From an uncultured Bacteroidia bacterium (lineage in GTDB: Bacteria; Bacteroidota; Bacteroidia; Bacteroidales; UBA932): a DNA stretch of 64,000 nucleotides. Positions within the stretch are counted from its first letter, which is position 1, and each line of letters begins with the position of its first letter. Both the position numbers and the translations under genes were made by a program. This document shows positions 52,737-60,940 of the stretch, piece after piece. The stretch spans positions 62,001 to 126,000 of the forward strand of contig CACXNA010000007.1 of assembly GCA_902768985.1 (NCBI GenBank), given 5' to 3'. The notes under the pieces are model-generated. The model searched no databases. It saw nothing but the letters and a program-made list of their open reading frames with translations, and had not been told where the DNA came from.

Positions 52737-55624
52737 GAACGCGCCGGCTCATCCTCCTGCTCGCGGGCCTGCTCGCCGTGCTCCCCGCAGGGGCCCAGGC
52801 GCCGCGCGCCCGCGACTTCCGCACCATCTGCGACACCCTCCAGGCCCGGCTCAAGCGCCGCACCACCGTCGACTACCGCCTCTCCGTGAGCCGCGTGACG
52901 GTCAGCGGCAAGAAGCTCAACCTGACCTTCAACAACAACCTCTCCTACTTCCCCTGGCACGAAAACGATGTCACCTGGTTCCGCGCCGAGCTGGAGAAAG
53001 AATGGAAATGGAAGGACTACGGCCTCGGCCTCATCCAGACCAACCGCTACGAGCTCGGCGAGCTCGCCACGCCCGTGCTGGGCTCCGACGGCAACCCCTC
53101 CGCCGACTACTCCTTTAAGATAAAAGACCCCCGCCAGACGCAGGCGCGCTTCATCGAGCGCACCGGCGCGCGCCGCTGGCTCAAGGGCCTCAACGACCGC
53201 TACATCGTGCTCTGGCAGAGCCACGGCCGCTACTACGACGAGGAGCAGGACGCCTGGATCTGGCAGCGCGCCCCCATCCACCGCACCGTCGAAGACATGT
53301 ACACGCAGACCTACGTCCTCCCCTTCCTCATCCCGATGCTGGAGAACGCAGGCGCCTACGTGATGACCCCGCGCGAGCGGGACACCCAGACCCGGGAAAT
53401 CATCGCCGACAACGACCCGGCCTTCCCCGGCCCCCGCGAGGGGCAGATGCGCACCCGCGGACGCTACCAGGAGCAGGGCGAATGGGCCCTCGCGGGCGAA
53501 GGCTTCGCCGACGCGAAGCCCGTCTACACCTTCGCCGACCGCCCATTCAGCGCCGGCACCGCCCGCATGGCGGACTGCTCCGGCGCCACGGCGACGGCCA
53601 GCGCCACCTGGATCCCCGACATAAGGGAGCGCGGCCGCTACGCGGTCTACATCTCCTATAAAACCCTCCCCAACAGCTGCACGGAGGCGCACTACACCGT
53701 CCACCACCTCGGCGGGCGGACGGAGTTCACCGTCAACCAGCGCCGCGGCGGCGGCACCTGGATCTACCTCGGCACCTTCGAATTCGCCGAAGGTGCCGAA
53801 GGGCGCGTGGTGCTCGACAACCGCGGCGGCTCGGGCTACGCGGTCAGCGCCGACGCCGTCAAATTCGGCGGCGGCATGGGCAAGCTCGAGCGCGGCGGCC
53901 GGATCTCCGGCATGCCGGCATTCGCCGAAGGCGCCCACTACTGGCTGCAGTGGGCCGGCGCGGACAGCACGGTCACGCGCGCCTGGGAGACCGACTACAC
54001 CTGCGACTACTCCGCCCGCGGCGCCTGGACGCGCTGGATGCACGAGGAGAAGGACATCCCCGTCGACCTCGCGTTCGCCTTCCACACCGACGCCGGGCTC
54101 ACGCCCAACGACAGCACCGTCGGCACGCTGGCCATCTACACGCTGCGCGACGACGACGGCAAACGCAAGTTCGCCGACGGCCGCGACCGCGTGGTCAGCC
54201 GCGTCCTCGCCGACTACGTCCAGTCGCAGGTCGTCCAGGACCTGCGCCTCGACTACGACCCTGACTGGTCGCGCCGCGGCACCTGGGACCGCAACTACAA
54301 CGAGCCCCGCACCCCGGGCGTCCCGGCCATGATCCTGGAGCTGCTCAGCCACCAGAATTTCGCCGACATGAAATACGGCCTCGACCCGTCCTTCCGTCTC
54401 ACGGTGTGCCGGGCCGTCTATAAAGGTATCCTCAAATCCCTCAGCGAATTATACCACACGCCCTACGTGGTGCAGCCCCTGCCGCCGCGCGCCTTCTCGG
54501 TCCGCCTGCAGGACAGCGGCCACGCGCGGCTGGAGTGGCAGCCCACGCCCGACCCCAAGGAGCCCACGGCCACGGCCGACGGCTACCTCGTCTACACCCG
54601 CATCGACAACGGCGGCTGGGACGCGGGCGTCGAGTGCGCCGAGCCCGTGCTGACGCTCGACATCGAGCCCGGCCACATCTACAGCTACAAAGTCGAAGCC
54701 TTCAACGCCGGCGGCAAGAGCTTCCCGTCCGAGGTCCTCTCGGTCGGCGCGCCCGTCGGGACGAAGCGCGCCCCCGTGCTGATCGTCAACAACTTCGACC
54801 GCATCTCCGCCCCGGCGTGGGTGGAGAGCCCGGGCTACGCCGGCTTCGAGAGCCGGATCGACACGGGCGTACCTTATATGAATGAGATCGGCTACATCGG
54901 CGAGAACTACGAATTCCGCCGCTCCGCGCAGTTCGTGGACAACGAGTACCCCGGCTTCGGCGCCTCCTTCGACGACCAGGCGGGCCTCGTCTTCGCCGGC
55001 AACACCTTCGACTATCCCTACCGCCACGGCGTGCACCTGATGCGCCTGGGCTACCCCTTCTATTCGATGTCCCGCGACGCCTTCACGGCAAATGAGGTCC
55101 CGGCCTACGTCATCGACCTCATCTGCGGCAAGCAGGGCCGCACGCCCGTCGGGCGCGGCGCGGTGCCGGAGCGCTTCGCCGTCTGGCCGGAAGCGCTCCA
55201 GGCCGCCCTGCGCCGCCAGGTCGATGCCGGCGCGCGCCTGCTCGTCAGCGGCGCCAACATCGCCTCCGACTCGCCGGACGACGCCGTCTTCCTCGAGCAG
55301 CTGCTCGGCATCCAGCTCGCCAACCCCTTCGGCACCAACAGCGGCGAGATGGCCGGCATGCCCTTCAGCAAGAATATGAACGCGGAAATCTACTGCGTGG
55401 AGCGCCCCGACGGGCTCAAGGCCGTCGGGAAAGGCGCCAAAGTCTGGCTCACCTACCCCGGGCGGCAGTACGCCGCCGCGGTGATCAACCAGGGTGAAAA
55501 CGCCAGCAGCGTCGCCATCGGCGTGCCGATCGAAACGCTGCTGCATGCCGCCGACCGGGAATGGATCCTCCGGGAGGCGCTTGACTATCTCTATAACGGG
55601 AAGAAACCGGCGACTAGAAGATAG
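52733..55624 (+). CDS. Large secreted N-acetylmuramoyl-L-alanine amidase-like protein with golvesin-type and Fn3 domains
   Basis: A 963-residue protein with a Sec signal (LILLLAGLLAVLPAGAQA). Amidase_3-like landmarks are spread around an inserted domain: VLWQSHGRYYDEE (first His), FAFHTDAGLTPND (second His) and GVPAMILELLSHQNFADM (Glu). The insert (about 255-385, TFADRPFSAGTARMADCSGA to VSADAVKFGG) resembles the golvesin C-terminal/xanthan-lyase CBD. A fibronectin III-like domain (about 590-670, RAFSVRLQDSGHARLEW) and a further globular region follow. It probably cleaves peptidoglycan side bridges or binds polysaccharide. It overlaps vanZ by 4 bp (ATGA). Confidence 0.75.
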   Translation: MRTRRLILLLAGLLAVLPAGAQAPRARDFRTICDTLQARLKRRTTVDYRLSVSRVTVSGKKLNLTFNNNLSYFPWHENDVTWFRAELEKEWKWKDYGLGLIQTNRYELGELATPVLGSDGNPSADYSFKIKDPRQTQARFIERTGARRWLKGLNDRYIVLWQSHGRYYDEEQDAWIWQRAPIHRTVEDMYTQTYVLPFLIPMLENAGAYVMTPRERDTQTREIIADNDPAFPGPREGQMRTRGRYQEQGEWALAGEGFADAKPVYTFADRPFSAGTARMADCSGATATASATWIPDIRERGRYAVYISYKTLPNSCTEAHYTVHHLGGRTEFTVNQRRGGGTWIYLGTFEFAEGAEGRVVLDNRGGSGYAVSADAVKFGGGMGKLERGGRISGMPAFAEGAHYWLQWAGADSTVTRAWETDYTCDYSARGAWTRWMHEEKDIPVDLAFAFHTDAGLTPNDSTVGTLAIYTLRDDDGKRKFADGRDRVVSRVLADYVQSQVVQDLRLDYDPDWSRRGTWDRNYNEPRTPGVPAMILELLSHQNFADMKYGLDPSFRLTVCRAVYKGILKSLSELYHTPYVVQPLPPRAFSVRLQDSGHARLEWQPTPDPKEPTATADGYLVYTRIDNGGWDAGVECAEPVLTLDIEPGHIYSYKVEAFNAGGKSFPSEVLSVGAPVGTKRAPVLIVNNFDRISAPAWVESPGYAGFESRIDTGVPYMNEIGYIGENYEFRRSAQFVDNEYPGFGASFDDQAGLVFAGNTFDYPYRHGVHLMRLGYPFYSMSRDAFTANEVPAYVIDLICGKQGRTPVGRGAVPERFAVWPEALQAALRRQVDAGARLLVSGANIASDSPDDAVFLEQLLGIQLANPFGTNSGEMAGMPFSKNMNAEIYCVERPDGLKAVGKGAKVWLTYPGRQYAAAVINQGENASSVAIGVPIETLLHAADREWILREALDYLYNGKKPATRR

Positions 55625-55687
55625 TCATTCCGGTACAACAATAGTCATTCCAGCACAACAATAGTCATTCCGGGCTTGACCCGGAAT
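55621..55687 (+). repeat. Truncated-head array followed by a full CCGGGCTTGACCCGG palindrome
   Basis: The ATAGTCATTCC head recurs at exactly 20-nt spacing (55621, 55641, 55661). Only the third copy continues into the full palindrome ATTCCGGGCTTGACCCGGAAT (55667-55687). The first head overlaps the amidase stop codon; the palindrome ends one base before the stop codon of the minus-strand dehydratase gene. Confidence 0.85.
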
Positions 55688-57607
55688 CTATTTCTTATCG
55701 TATTCCTCGAACCGGGAATTGTTCGACACATACTCCGGCACCACCGACTTCATCAGCTTCACCGTGGACGGAATGTCCACCACGCGGCTCAGCTTCGTGA
55801 GCTCGTCGACCGCCTTGACGGCGTCGCCGTACGCATACTCGCGGACGCGGGCGATGCGGATGCGGTCGTGCGAAGTCTCGTCGGTATTCTCCTTGTTGGA
55901 GAGCACCTCCTCGTAGAGCTTCTCGCCCGGACGCAGGCCCGTGTAGGCGATCTCGATGTCCTGGCCGGGCACGAGGCCCGCCAGTTCGATCATCCGGCGC
56001 GCCAGGTCGTCGATCTTGACCGGCTGGCCCATATCGAACACGCAGATGCGGTTCTCCGTCGGGAGCGTCGCCGCCTCCATCACGAGCCGGCAGGCTTCCG
56101 GAATGGTCATGAAGTAACGGGTGATCTTGGGATCCGTCACCGTGACGGGGCCGCCGCGCTCGATCTGCTCGCGGAAGCGCGGGATCACGGAGCCGTTGCT
56201 GCCCAGCACGTTGCCGAAGCGGGTGGTCACGAACTTCGTCTTGCCCGCCACCGAGCCGGCCTCGATGGCCTTGCCCAGGCTCTGGACGTAGATCTCCGCC
56301 AGACGCTTGGTGCAACCCATGATATTGGTCGGATTCACGGCCTTGTCCGTGGAGATCATCACCATCTTCTCCACCTCATATGCGATACACTTGTCGGCCA
56401 CGTTGCGTGAGCCGTACACGTTCACCAGCACGGCCTCGCAGGGATTCTCCTCCATCAGCGGCACATGCTTGTAAGCCGCCGCGTGGAAGACCACCTGCGG
56501 CCGGTGCGTGCGGAACGCGAAGTCCAGGCGCTCGACCTGACGGACGTCGCCGATGATCGGCACGAAAGTCAACTGCTTGAAGCGCTCCTCCAGCTCCAGG
56601 CGGAGGGTGTGCATCGGGGTCTCGGCGTTGTCGAAGAGCACGAGCTTCTTCACGCCGAAGCCGGCCAGCTGCCGGCAGAGCTCGGAGCCGATGGAGCCGG
56701 CCGCGCCGGTCACCATGACCACCTTATCCTTGAAGTTCGCCTGGATGGCGTCCATCGAAATCTTGATTTCCTCGCGGCCCAGCAGGTCCTCGATCTTGAT
56801 ATTACGGACCTGCAGCTTGGGCGTCGGAGCGCCCGTGATCTCATCCACCGCCGGGGCGATGAGGATCTTCAGGCCGCGCTCGGTGCAGAAGCGCACCAGG
56901 TGGCCCTCCTCCGCAGCGACATCCTTTTCACGCGTGAAGATGATGCCCCGCAGGGAGAGTTGGTTCACCACCGTTTCGAATTCTTCCTGCGTATCGAGGT
57001 GGTACACCTTCTGGTCGGCGATCATCGAATGCTCGATGTCCGTCCGATTGGAGATGAGTCCCACCACTTCATAGCGCTTGGAGCCGCGCAGGCGGGAGGA
57101 CGTGGCCACCGCCTTGTCTTCGATGCCGTAGATCAGCACGCGCTCGCGGCGCTCCAGCTCACGTACCTGCTTCTTGTAATTGTCGTAGACGTAGATCATC
57201 AGCAGGCGCACCGTACACTGCGCCACGGTCGTGGCCACTATGTCGAAAAGCAACAGCACGAAGACCTCCACGTTGTATCTCCCAAGCAGAATCGCCACCA
57301 GGGCCAGGACCAGGCCTTTGCCGATCGCAGCCGCACCGAGCAGGAAAGTATCCTTGAAGGAGAAATGACGGATGACGATGACGTAAGTCTTTAGCAGCCA
57401 GTACATCAGCGCGGAACCCGCGCCAGCGGCAACACCCCAGATCAGGTCGAAGAGGCGGTCCTGGAAGATGTCCTGATCCAACAGGAAGGACACGATGGCG
57501 ACGATGACCGAACAAGCAATCGAAATGGTCAGGTCCATCAGGAAAACCTGCGACCGACCGAGAAATTTTGCGCTGTATTTATCCAGACTCTTACTGAATC
57601 TTCCCAT
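55688..57607 (-). CDS. CapD/FlaA1-like UDP-GlcNAc 4,6-dehydratase (membrane form)
   Basis: A 639-residue protein with four N-terminal helices (about 25-130), a CoA/Rossmann-like linker domain, then an extended SDR dehydratase: VTGAAGSIGSELCRQ (NAD loop), FHAAAYKHVPLMEENP, active-site ISTDKAVNPTNIMG, and TRFGNVLGSNGSVIPRF. This is the PglF/CapD type that makes UDP-4-keto-6-deoxy sugars for capsule or O-antigen. I chose the ATG at 57607 (MGRFSKSLDKYSAKFLG); the frame is open 11 codons upstream, through the promoter. It follows two PAP2 genes and rmlB on the strand. Confidence 0.92.
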   Translation of the reverse strand: MGRFSKSLDKYSAKFLGRSQVFLMDLTISIACSVIVAIVSFLLDQDIFQDRLFDLIWGVAAGAGSALMYWLLKTYVIVIRHFSFKDTFLLGAAAIGKGLVLALVAILLGRYNVEVFVLLLFDIVATTVAQCTVRLLMIYVYDNYKKQVRELERRERVLIYGIEDKAVATSSRLRGSKRYEVVGLISNRTDIEHSMIADQKVYHLDTQEEFETVVNQLSLRGIIFTREKDVAAEEGHLVRFCTERGLKILIAPAVDEITGAPTPKLQVRNIKIEDLLGREEIKISMDAIQANFKDKVVMVTGAAGSIGSELCRQLAGFGVKKLVLFDNAETPMHTLRLELEERFKQLTFVPIIGDVRQVERLDFAFRTHRPQVVFHAAAYKHVPLMEENPCEAVLVNVYGSRNVADKCIAYEVEKMVMISTDKAVNPTNIMGCTKRLAEIYVQSLGKAIEAGSVAGKTKFVTTRFGNVLGSNGSVIPRFREQIERGGPVTVTDPKITRYFMTIPEACRLVMEAATLPTENRICVFDMGQPVKIDDLARRMIELAGLVPGQDIEIAYTGLRPGEKLYEEVLSNKENTDETSHDRIRIARVREYAYGDAVKAVDELTKLSRVVDIPSTVKLMKSVVPEYVSNNSRFEEYDKK

Positions 57608-57628
57608 GGAATAGCTTTTCTTAGTTTG

Positions 57629-57636
57629 CAAATATA
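57629..57636 (-). promoter_or_regulatory. -7 box of the CapD-like gene
   Basis: Minus-strand TATATTTG, 21 bp upstream of the ATG at 57607, inside the short gap after the PAP2 gene. Confidence 0.6.
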
Positions 57637-57647
57637 ACAATAATATC

Positions 57648-58394
57648 TTAAAATGCGAACGCCAATGACGCGCAGACGGTCCCGCTCATCGGATCCATCG
57701 TCGGCACGACGGTCAGCGGGCCGATGTTGAAGAAGCGCTTCGTGGGCTCGAGGAGCCACTCGCCCACGTGCGCGCCCAGGATGCCCAGGCCCGCGCCGAA
57801 GAGGATGTCGCTCATCCAGTGGCGTCCCTGATACACGCGCATGAACGCGACGACCGACGCCACGGTATACGCCCCGAGGCCCCAGGCCCAGCCGTAATTC
57901 ATGCGGACCAGCTCCGCACCCACGAAACCCAGCACGGTGTGCCCGGAGGGGAAAGAATTATAGTTCGTCATATCCGGCCGGGCGGCCGTGATCACGTTCT
58001 TCAGGAGCAGGCAGGTGCCGCCGGCCACCAAAGACGCCAGGCCCGCTTCGATCACGCGGTCCTGCAGGTCGTACTTCGACGGCACGCCGGTCAGTCCGAG
58101 GCCGAGGTCCACGACCATCGGCACCACGGGGACGTACTTCAGGACGGCGTCGGCGCCCTTCAGGACGCCCTTTTCCTCACGCAGATGCGCAAACGTCTGA
58201 TACACCGGCACGTCGATGGCCTCGTGCCCCGTGAGATGGATGCCCAGGCCGGTGGCGAGCAGCAGGCCGGGCGCGATGAGCTGCGTGGCTTTGAAGACCG
58301 ACGACGTGTCCCGCTGGCGCACCACCTGCGCCTGGCCGGGCCAGGAGCCGAGCAGCAACGCCAATAGCATGATAATACGGACAGTACGGGACAT
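57648..58394 (-). CDS. PAP2-family phosphatase, paralogue 1
   Basis: A 248-residue protein with a signal (MLLALLLGSWPGQAQ) and several hydrophobic helices. The phosphatase tripartite motif is KNVITAARP, FPSGHTVLG and RVYQGRHWMSD. Family members remove phosphate from undecaprenyl diphosphate, phosphatidate or glucose 6-phosphate on the periplasmic face. Its sequence order matches the neighbour at 58418-59185 (shared DSSVFK.TQLIAPG and GHDAIDVPV-like segments), so the pair arose by tandem duplication. Confidence 0.88.
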   Translation of the reverse strand: MSRTVRIIMLLALLLGSWPGQAQVVRQRDTSSVFKATQLIAPGLLLATGLGIHLTGHEAIDVPVYQTFAHLREEKGVLKGADAVLKYVPVVPMVVDLGLGLTGVPSKYDLQDRVIEAGLASLVAGGTCLLLKNVITAARPDMTNYNSFPSGHTVLGFVGAELVRMNYGWAWGLGAYTVASVVAFMRVYQGRHWMSDILFGAGLGILGAHVGEWLLEPTKRFFNIGPLTVVPTMDPMSGTVCASLAFAF

Positions 58395-58417
58395 ATATGT
58401 GGTTAGTTAGTAATTGC

Positions 58418-59185
58418 CTAAAACACGAACGCCAGCGAGGCGCACAGGGTGCCGCTCACGGGGTCCACCCGCGGCACCAGGGCGGTCTGCACCTGCGTCT
58501 TGCGCAGGCCGTCCCACTGGATCGTCGGGATGTTGAGCCAGTCCTTGACCGGCTCCAGCAGCCATTCGCCCACGTGGGCCGTCAGGATGCCGAGTCCGGC
58601 ACCGAAGAGGCAGTCGCTCAGCCAGTGCCAGTTGTTGTAGTTGCGCATCACGGCCACGGTCATGGCGATGGCGTACGCACCCGCGCCCCAGCCCCAGCCG
58701 TACTCCATGCGCACCAGCTCCGCCCCGATGAACACCCAGTCGGTGTGCCCCGAGGGGAAGGATTTCGCGTTCGCGCCATTGGGGCGCGGCGAATAAATCA
58801 GCTCCTTGCAGGACCAGGAGATGATGCCCAGCGTGGCGCAGGAGATCACACCCTGGATCATGCGGTCGGTGAAGGCGTGCTTCGCCGGCACGCCCAGCAG
58901 GCCCAGGCCCACGTAGCCCGTAATGGGCACATACTGGATATAATTGTCGAAGCCGCGCTCCGGGCCGCCGGCGCGCCACTTCTCCTGGAACCACTGGTTC
59001 ACGGGCACGTCGATGGCGTCGTGCCCCCAGCAATGGATCCCGATTCCCGATGCAATCAGCACGCCCGGCGCAATCAGCTGCGTGGGCTTGAACACCGACG
59101 AGTCGGCCTGGCGGACCCGCTGCGCTTGCGCACGCGGTCCGGCCAACAGGCTGAGGATCAGGAATATGGGGAGCAGTCGCCTCAT
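58418..59185 (-). CDS. PAP2-family phosphatase, paralogue 2
   Basis: A 255-residue protein with a signal peptide (LLPIFLILSLLAGPRAQAQ) and PAP2 motifs KELIYSPRP, FPSGHTDWV and RNYNNWHWLSD. I chose the ATG at 59185, giving a 4-bp overlap (ATGA) with the rmlB stop; longer versions of the frame run through rmlB and lack a signal. Translational coupling to rmlB suggests a role in nucleotide-sugar or undecaprenyl-carrier recycling for envelope glycan synthesis. Confidence 0.88.
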   Translation of the reverse strand: MRRLLPIFLILSLLAGPRAQAQRVRQADSSVFKPTQLIAPGVLIASGIGIHCWGHDAIDVPVNQWFQEKWRAGGPERGFDNYIQYVPITGYVGLGLLGVPAKHAFTDRMIQGVISCATLGIISWSCKELIYSPRPNGANAKSFPSGHTDWVFIGAELVRMEYGWGWGAGAYAIAMTVAVMRNYNNWHWLSDCLFGAGLGILTAHVGEWLLEPVKDWLNIPTIQWDGLRKTQVQTALVPRVDPVSGTLCASLAFVF

Positions 59186-60348
59186 CGGCCGGCGTACATG
59201 TTCTCGTAGTACTTCTGATAGTCGCCGGAGGTCACGTTGTCCAGCCAGGCCTGGTTGTCCAGGTACCAGCGGACCGTCTTTTCGATGCCCTCCTCGAACT
59301 GCAGGCTCGGCTCCCAGCCGAGTTCGCGCTGCAGCTTCGAGCTGTCGATCGCGTACCGCAGATCGTGGCCCGCGCGGTCGGTCACATAGGTGATCAGGTC
59401 CATATCCTCGCCCTCCTTGCGGCCCAGGAGCCGGTCGGTGGTGTTGATCAGGACCTTGATGATGTCGATGTTCTTCCACTCGTTGAAGCCGCCGATGTTG
59501 TACGTCTCCGCAATCTTGCCCTTGTGGAAGATCACGTCGATGGCGCGTGCGTGGTCCTCCACGTACAGCCAGTCGCGCACGTTCTCGCCCTTGCCGTAGA
59601 CCGGCAGCGGCTTGCGGTGGCGGATGTTATTGATGAAGAGCGGGATAAGCTTCTCGGGGAATTGGTACGGGCCGTAGTTGTTCGAGCAGTTCGTCACGAT
59701 GGTCGGCAGCCCGAAGGTGTCGTGGAATGCCCGCACGAAGTGGTCCGAGCTCGCCTTCGCGGCGCTGTACGGGCTGTGCGGCTGGTACTTCAGCTCTTCG
59801 GTGAAGAATTTCTCGCCGTACGCGAGATGATGCTTCCCCGAGCTCGCCTTCGTCGTGAACGGCGGCTCGACGCCCTCCGGGTGCGTCATCTCCAGCGCCC
59901 CGTACACCTCGTCGGTGGAAATGTGGTAGAATCTGCATTCTACTTCTTTCATAGTCATTCCGGGCTTGACCCGGAATCCCGTCGGCTCCCAGTAGGCCTT
60001 CGCGGCCTGGAGGAGCGAAAGCGTACCCATCACGTTCGTCTGCGCGAAGGTGAACGGGTCCTTGATCGAGCGGTCCACGTGCGACTCGGCGGCCAGATGG
60101 ATGATGCCGTCCACCTTCTCCTCCTGCATCAGCTTCAGCACACCCTCGAAATCGCAGATGTCCATCTTCACGAACTTGTAGTTCGGCTTGTCCTCGATAT
60201 CCTTGAGATTCGCGAGGTTACCGGCGTACGTCAGCTTGTCCAGATTGATGATCTTATAGTTCGGATACTTGTTCACGAACAGGCGCACGACATGGCTGCC
60301 GATGAAACCGGCACCGCCGGTGATGATGAGGGTTCGCTCGAAATTCAT
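59182..60348 (-). CDS. rfbB: dTDP-glucose 4,6-dehydratase with repeat-encoded insertion
   Basis: A 388-residue extended SDR. Landmarks: IITGGAGFIGSHVV, HLAAESHVDRSI, ISTDEVYGAL and YSAAKASSDHFVRA, and TNCSNNYGPYQFPEKLIP, all diagnostic of RmlB, which makes dTDP-4-keto-6-deoxyglucose for rhamnose and related sugars. Just before the active-site STDEVYG, where other RmlB proteins go nearly directly from AKAYW to RFYHIS, an extra PTGFRVKPGMTMKEVE is present. Ten of those residues are encoded by the CCGGGCTTGACCCGG palindrome (59957-59977). The frame is intact, and the site is a surface loop in known structures, so activity may survive. Confidence 0.93.
   Translation of the reverse strand: MNFERTLIITGGAGFIGSHVVRLFVNKYPNYKIINLDKLTYAGNLANLKDIEDKPNYKFVKMDICDFEGVLKLMQEEKVDGIIHLAAESHVDRSIKDPFTFAQTNVMGTLSLLQAAKAYWEPTGFRVKPGMTMKEVECRFYHISTDEVYGALEMTHPEGVEPPFTTKASSGKHHLAYGEKFFTEELKYQPHSPYSAAKASSDHFVRAFHDTFGLPTIVTNCSNNYGPYQFPEKLIPLFINNIRHRKPLPVYGKGENVRDWLYVEDHARAIDVIFHKGKIAETYNIGGFNEWKNIDIIKVLINTTDRLLGRKEGEDMDLITYVTDRAGHDLRYAIDSSKLQRELGWEPSLQFEEGIEKTVRWYLDNQAWLDNVTSGDYQKYYENMYAGR
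59957..59977. repeat. CCGGGCTTGACCCGG palindrome inside rfbB
   Basis: ATTCCGGGCTTGACCCGGAA with T, preceded by ATAGTC, identical to the intergenic copies at 55667 and 60904. In frame it encodes GFRVKPGMTM. Confidence 0.92.
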
Positions 60349-60373
60349 ACTCGGTTATTATTCTATTAGTCCA

Positions 60374-60381
60374 CAAAAATA
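60374..60381 (-). promoter_or_regulatory. -7 box of the rfbB-PAP2 operon
   Basis: Minus-strand TATTTTTG, 25 bp upstream of the rfbB start, 2 bp from the opposing rnhA box. Confidence 0.6.
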
Positions 60382-60383
60382 AC

Positions 60384-60391
60384 TATTTTTG
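60384..60391 (+). promoter_or_regulatory. -7 box of rnhA
   Basis: TATTTTTG ends 6 nt before the ATG at 60398, so the leader is almost absent. Confidence 0.6.
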
Positions 60392-60397
60392 CACATA

Positions 60398-60850
60398 ATG
60401 CCAACGCGACCTCCCATATATCTCTACACCGACGGCGCAGCCAGCGGCAACCCCGGCCCGGGCGGCTGGGGCGCGGTCCTCGTCTGCGGCGACGCGCGCA
60501 AGGAGATGTCGGGCGGCTTCGCCAAGACCACCAACAACCGGATGGAGCTCCTGGCCGTCATCAACGGCCTGGAAGCGATCAAGTGGGACGGCGCCGAGGT
60601 GCGCGTCTTCAGCGACTCCACCTACGTCGTGAAGACCGTCACCGAGGGCTGGAAGCGCAAGAAGAACCACGACCTGTGGGCCCGCTTCGACGCGCTCGCG
60701 GCCCGCTTCCGGCTGGAATTCACCTGGATCAAGGGTCACGCCGGCCACCCCGAGAACGAGCGCTGCGACCGCCTCGCCGTCGCCGCCTACTCCCTCCCCG
60801 GCCTGCCCGACGACGAAGGTTACTTAGCATCAACTGAAACCCTTTTATAG
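60398..60850 (+). CDS. rnhA: Ribonuclease HI
   Basis: A 150-residue enzyme cutting RNA in RNA-DNA hybrids. The DEDD active site is visible: [17 protein letters not shown] (Asp), [15 protein letters not shown] (Glu), VFSDSTYVV (Asp) and [10 protein letters not shown] (Asp), with [11 protein letters not shown] carrying the flexible-loop His. The ATG at 60398 is preferred because the alternative TTG at 60389 lies within the promoter. The stop is followed directly by a repeat array. Confidence 0.95.
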   Translation: MPTRPPIYLYTDGAASGNPGPGGWGAVLVCGDARKEMSGGFAKTTNNRMELLAVINGLEAIKWDGAEVRVFSDSTYVVKTVTEGWKRKKNHDLWARFDALAARFRLEFTWIKGHAGHPENERCDRLAVAAYSLPGLPDDEGYLASTETLL

Positions 60851-60924
60851 TCGTTGCTTTTTTATAGTCATTGCTTTTTATAGTCATTGCTTTTTATATA
60901 GTCATTCCGGGCTTGACCCGGAAT
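60846..60924 (+). repeat. Truncated-head array followed by a full palindrome, second locus
   Basis: TATAGTC(A/G)TTGC heads begin at 60846, 60863 and 60879 (16-18 nt apart, separated by T-runs). A fourth TATAGTCATTCC at 60897 continues into the full palindrome 60904-60924. The first head overlaps the rnhA stop codon. Confidence 0.85.
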
Positions 60925-60940
60925 CTAATACAACTAAGAT

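Noticed and set aside
55621-55687. CRISPR array suggested by 20-nt periodic repeats
   Set aside because: Repeats are only about 11 nt, the intervening bases are not unique spacers, there are three units and no cas genes.
58418-59479. A longer version of the second PAP2 gene starting inside rfbB
   Set aside because: The extra 98 residues lie antiframe within rfbB and hide a good signal peptide that begins at 59185.
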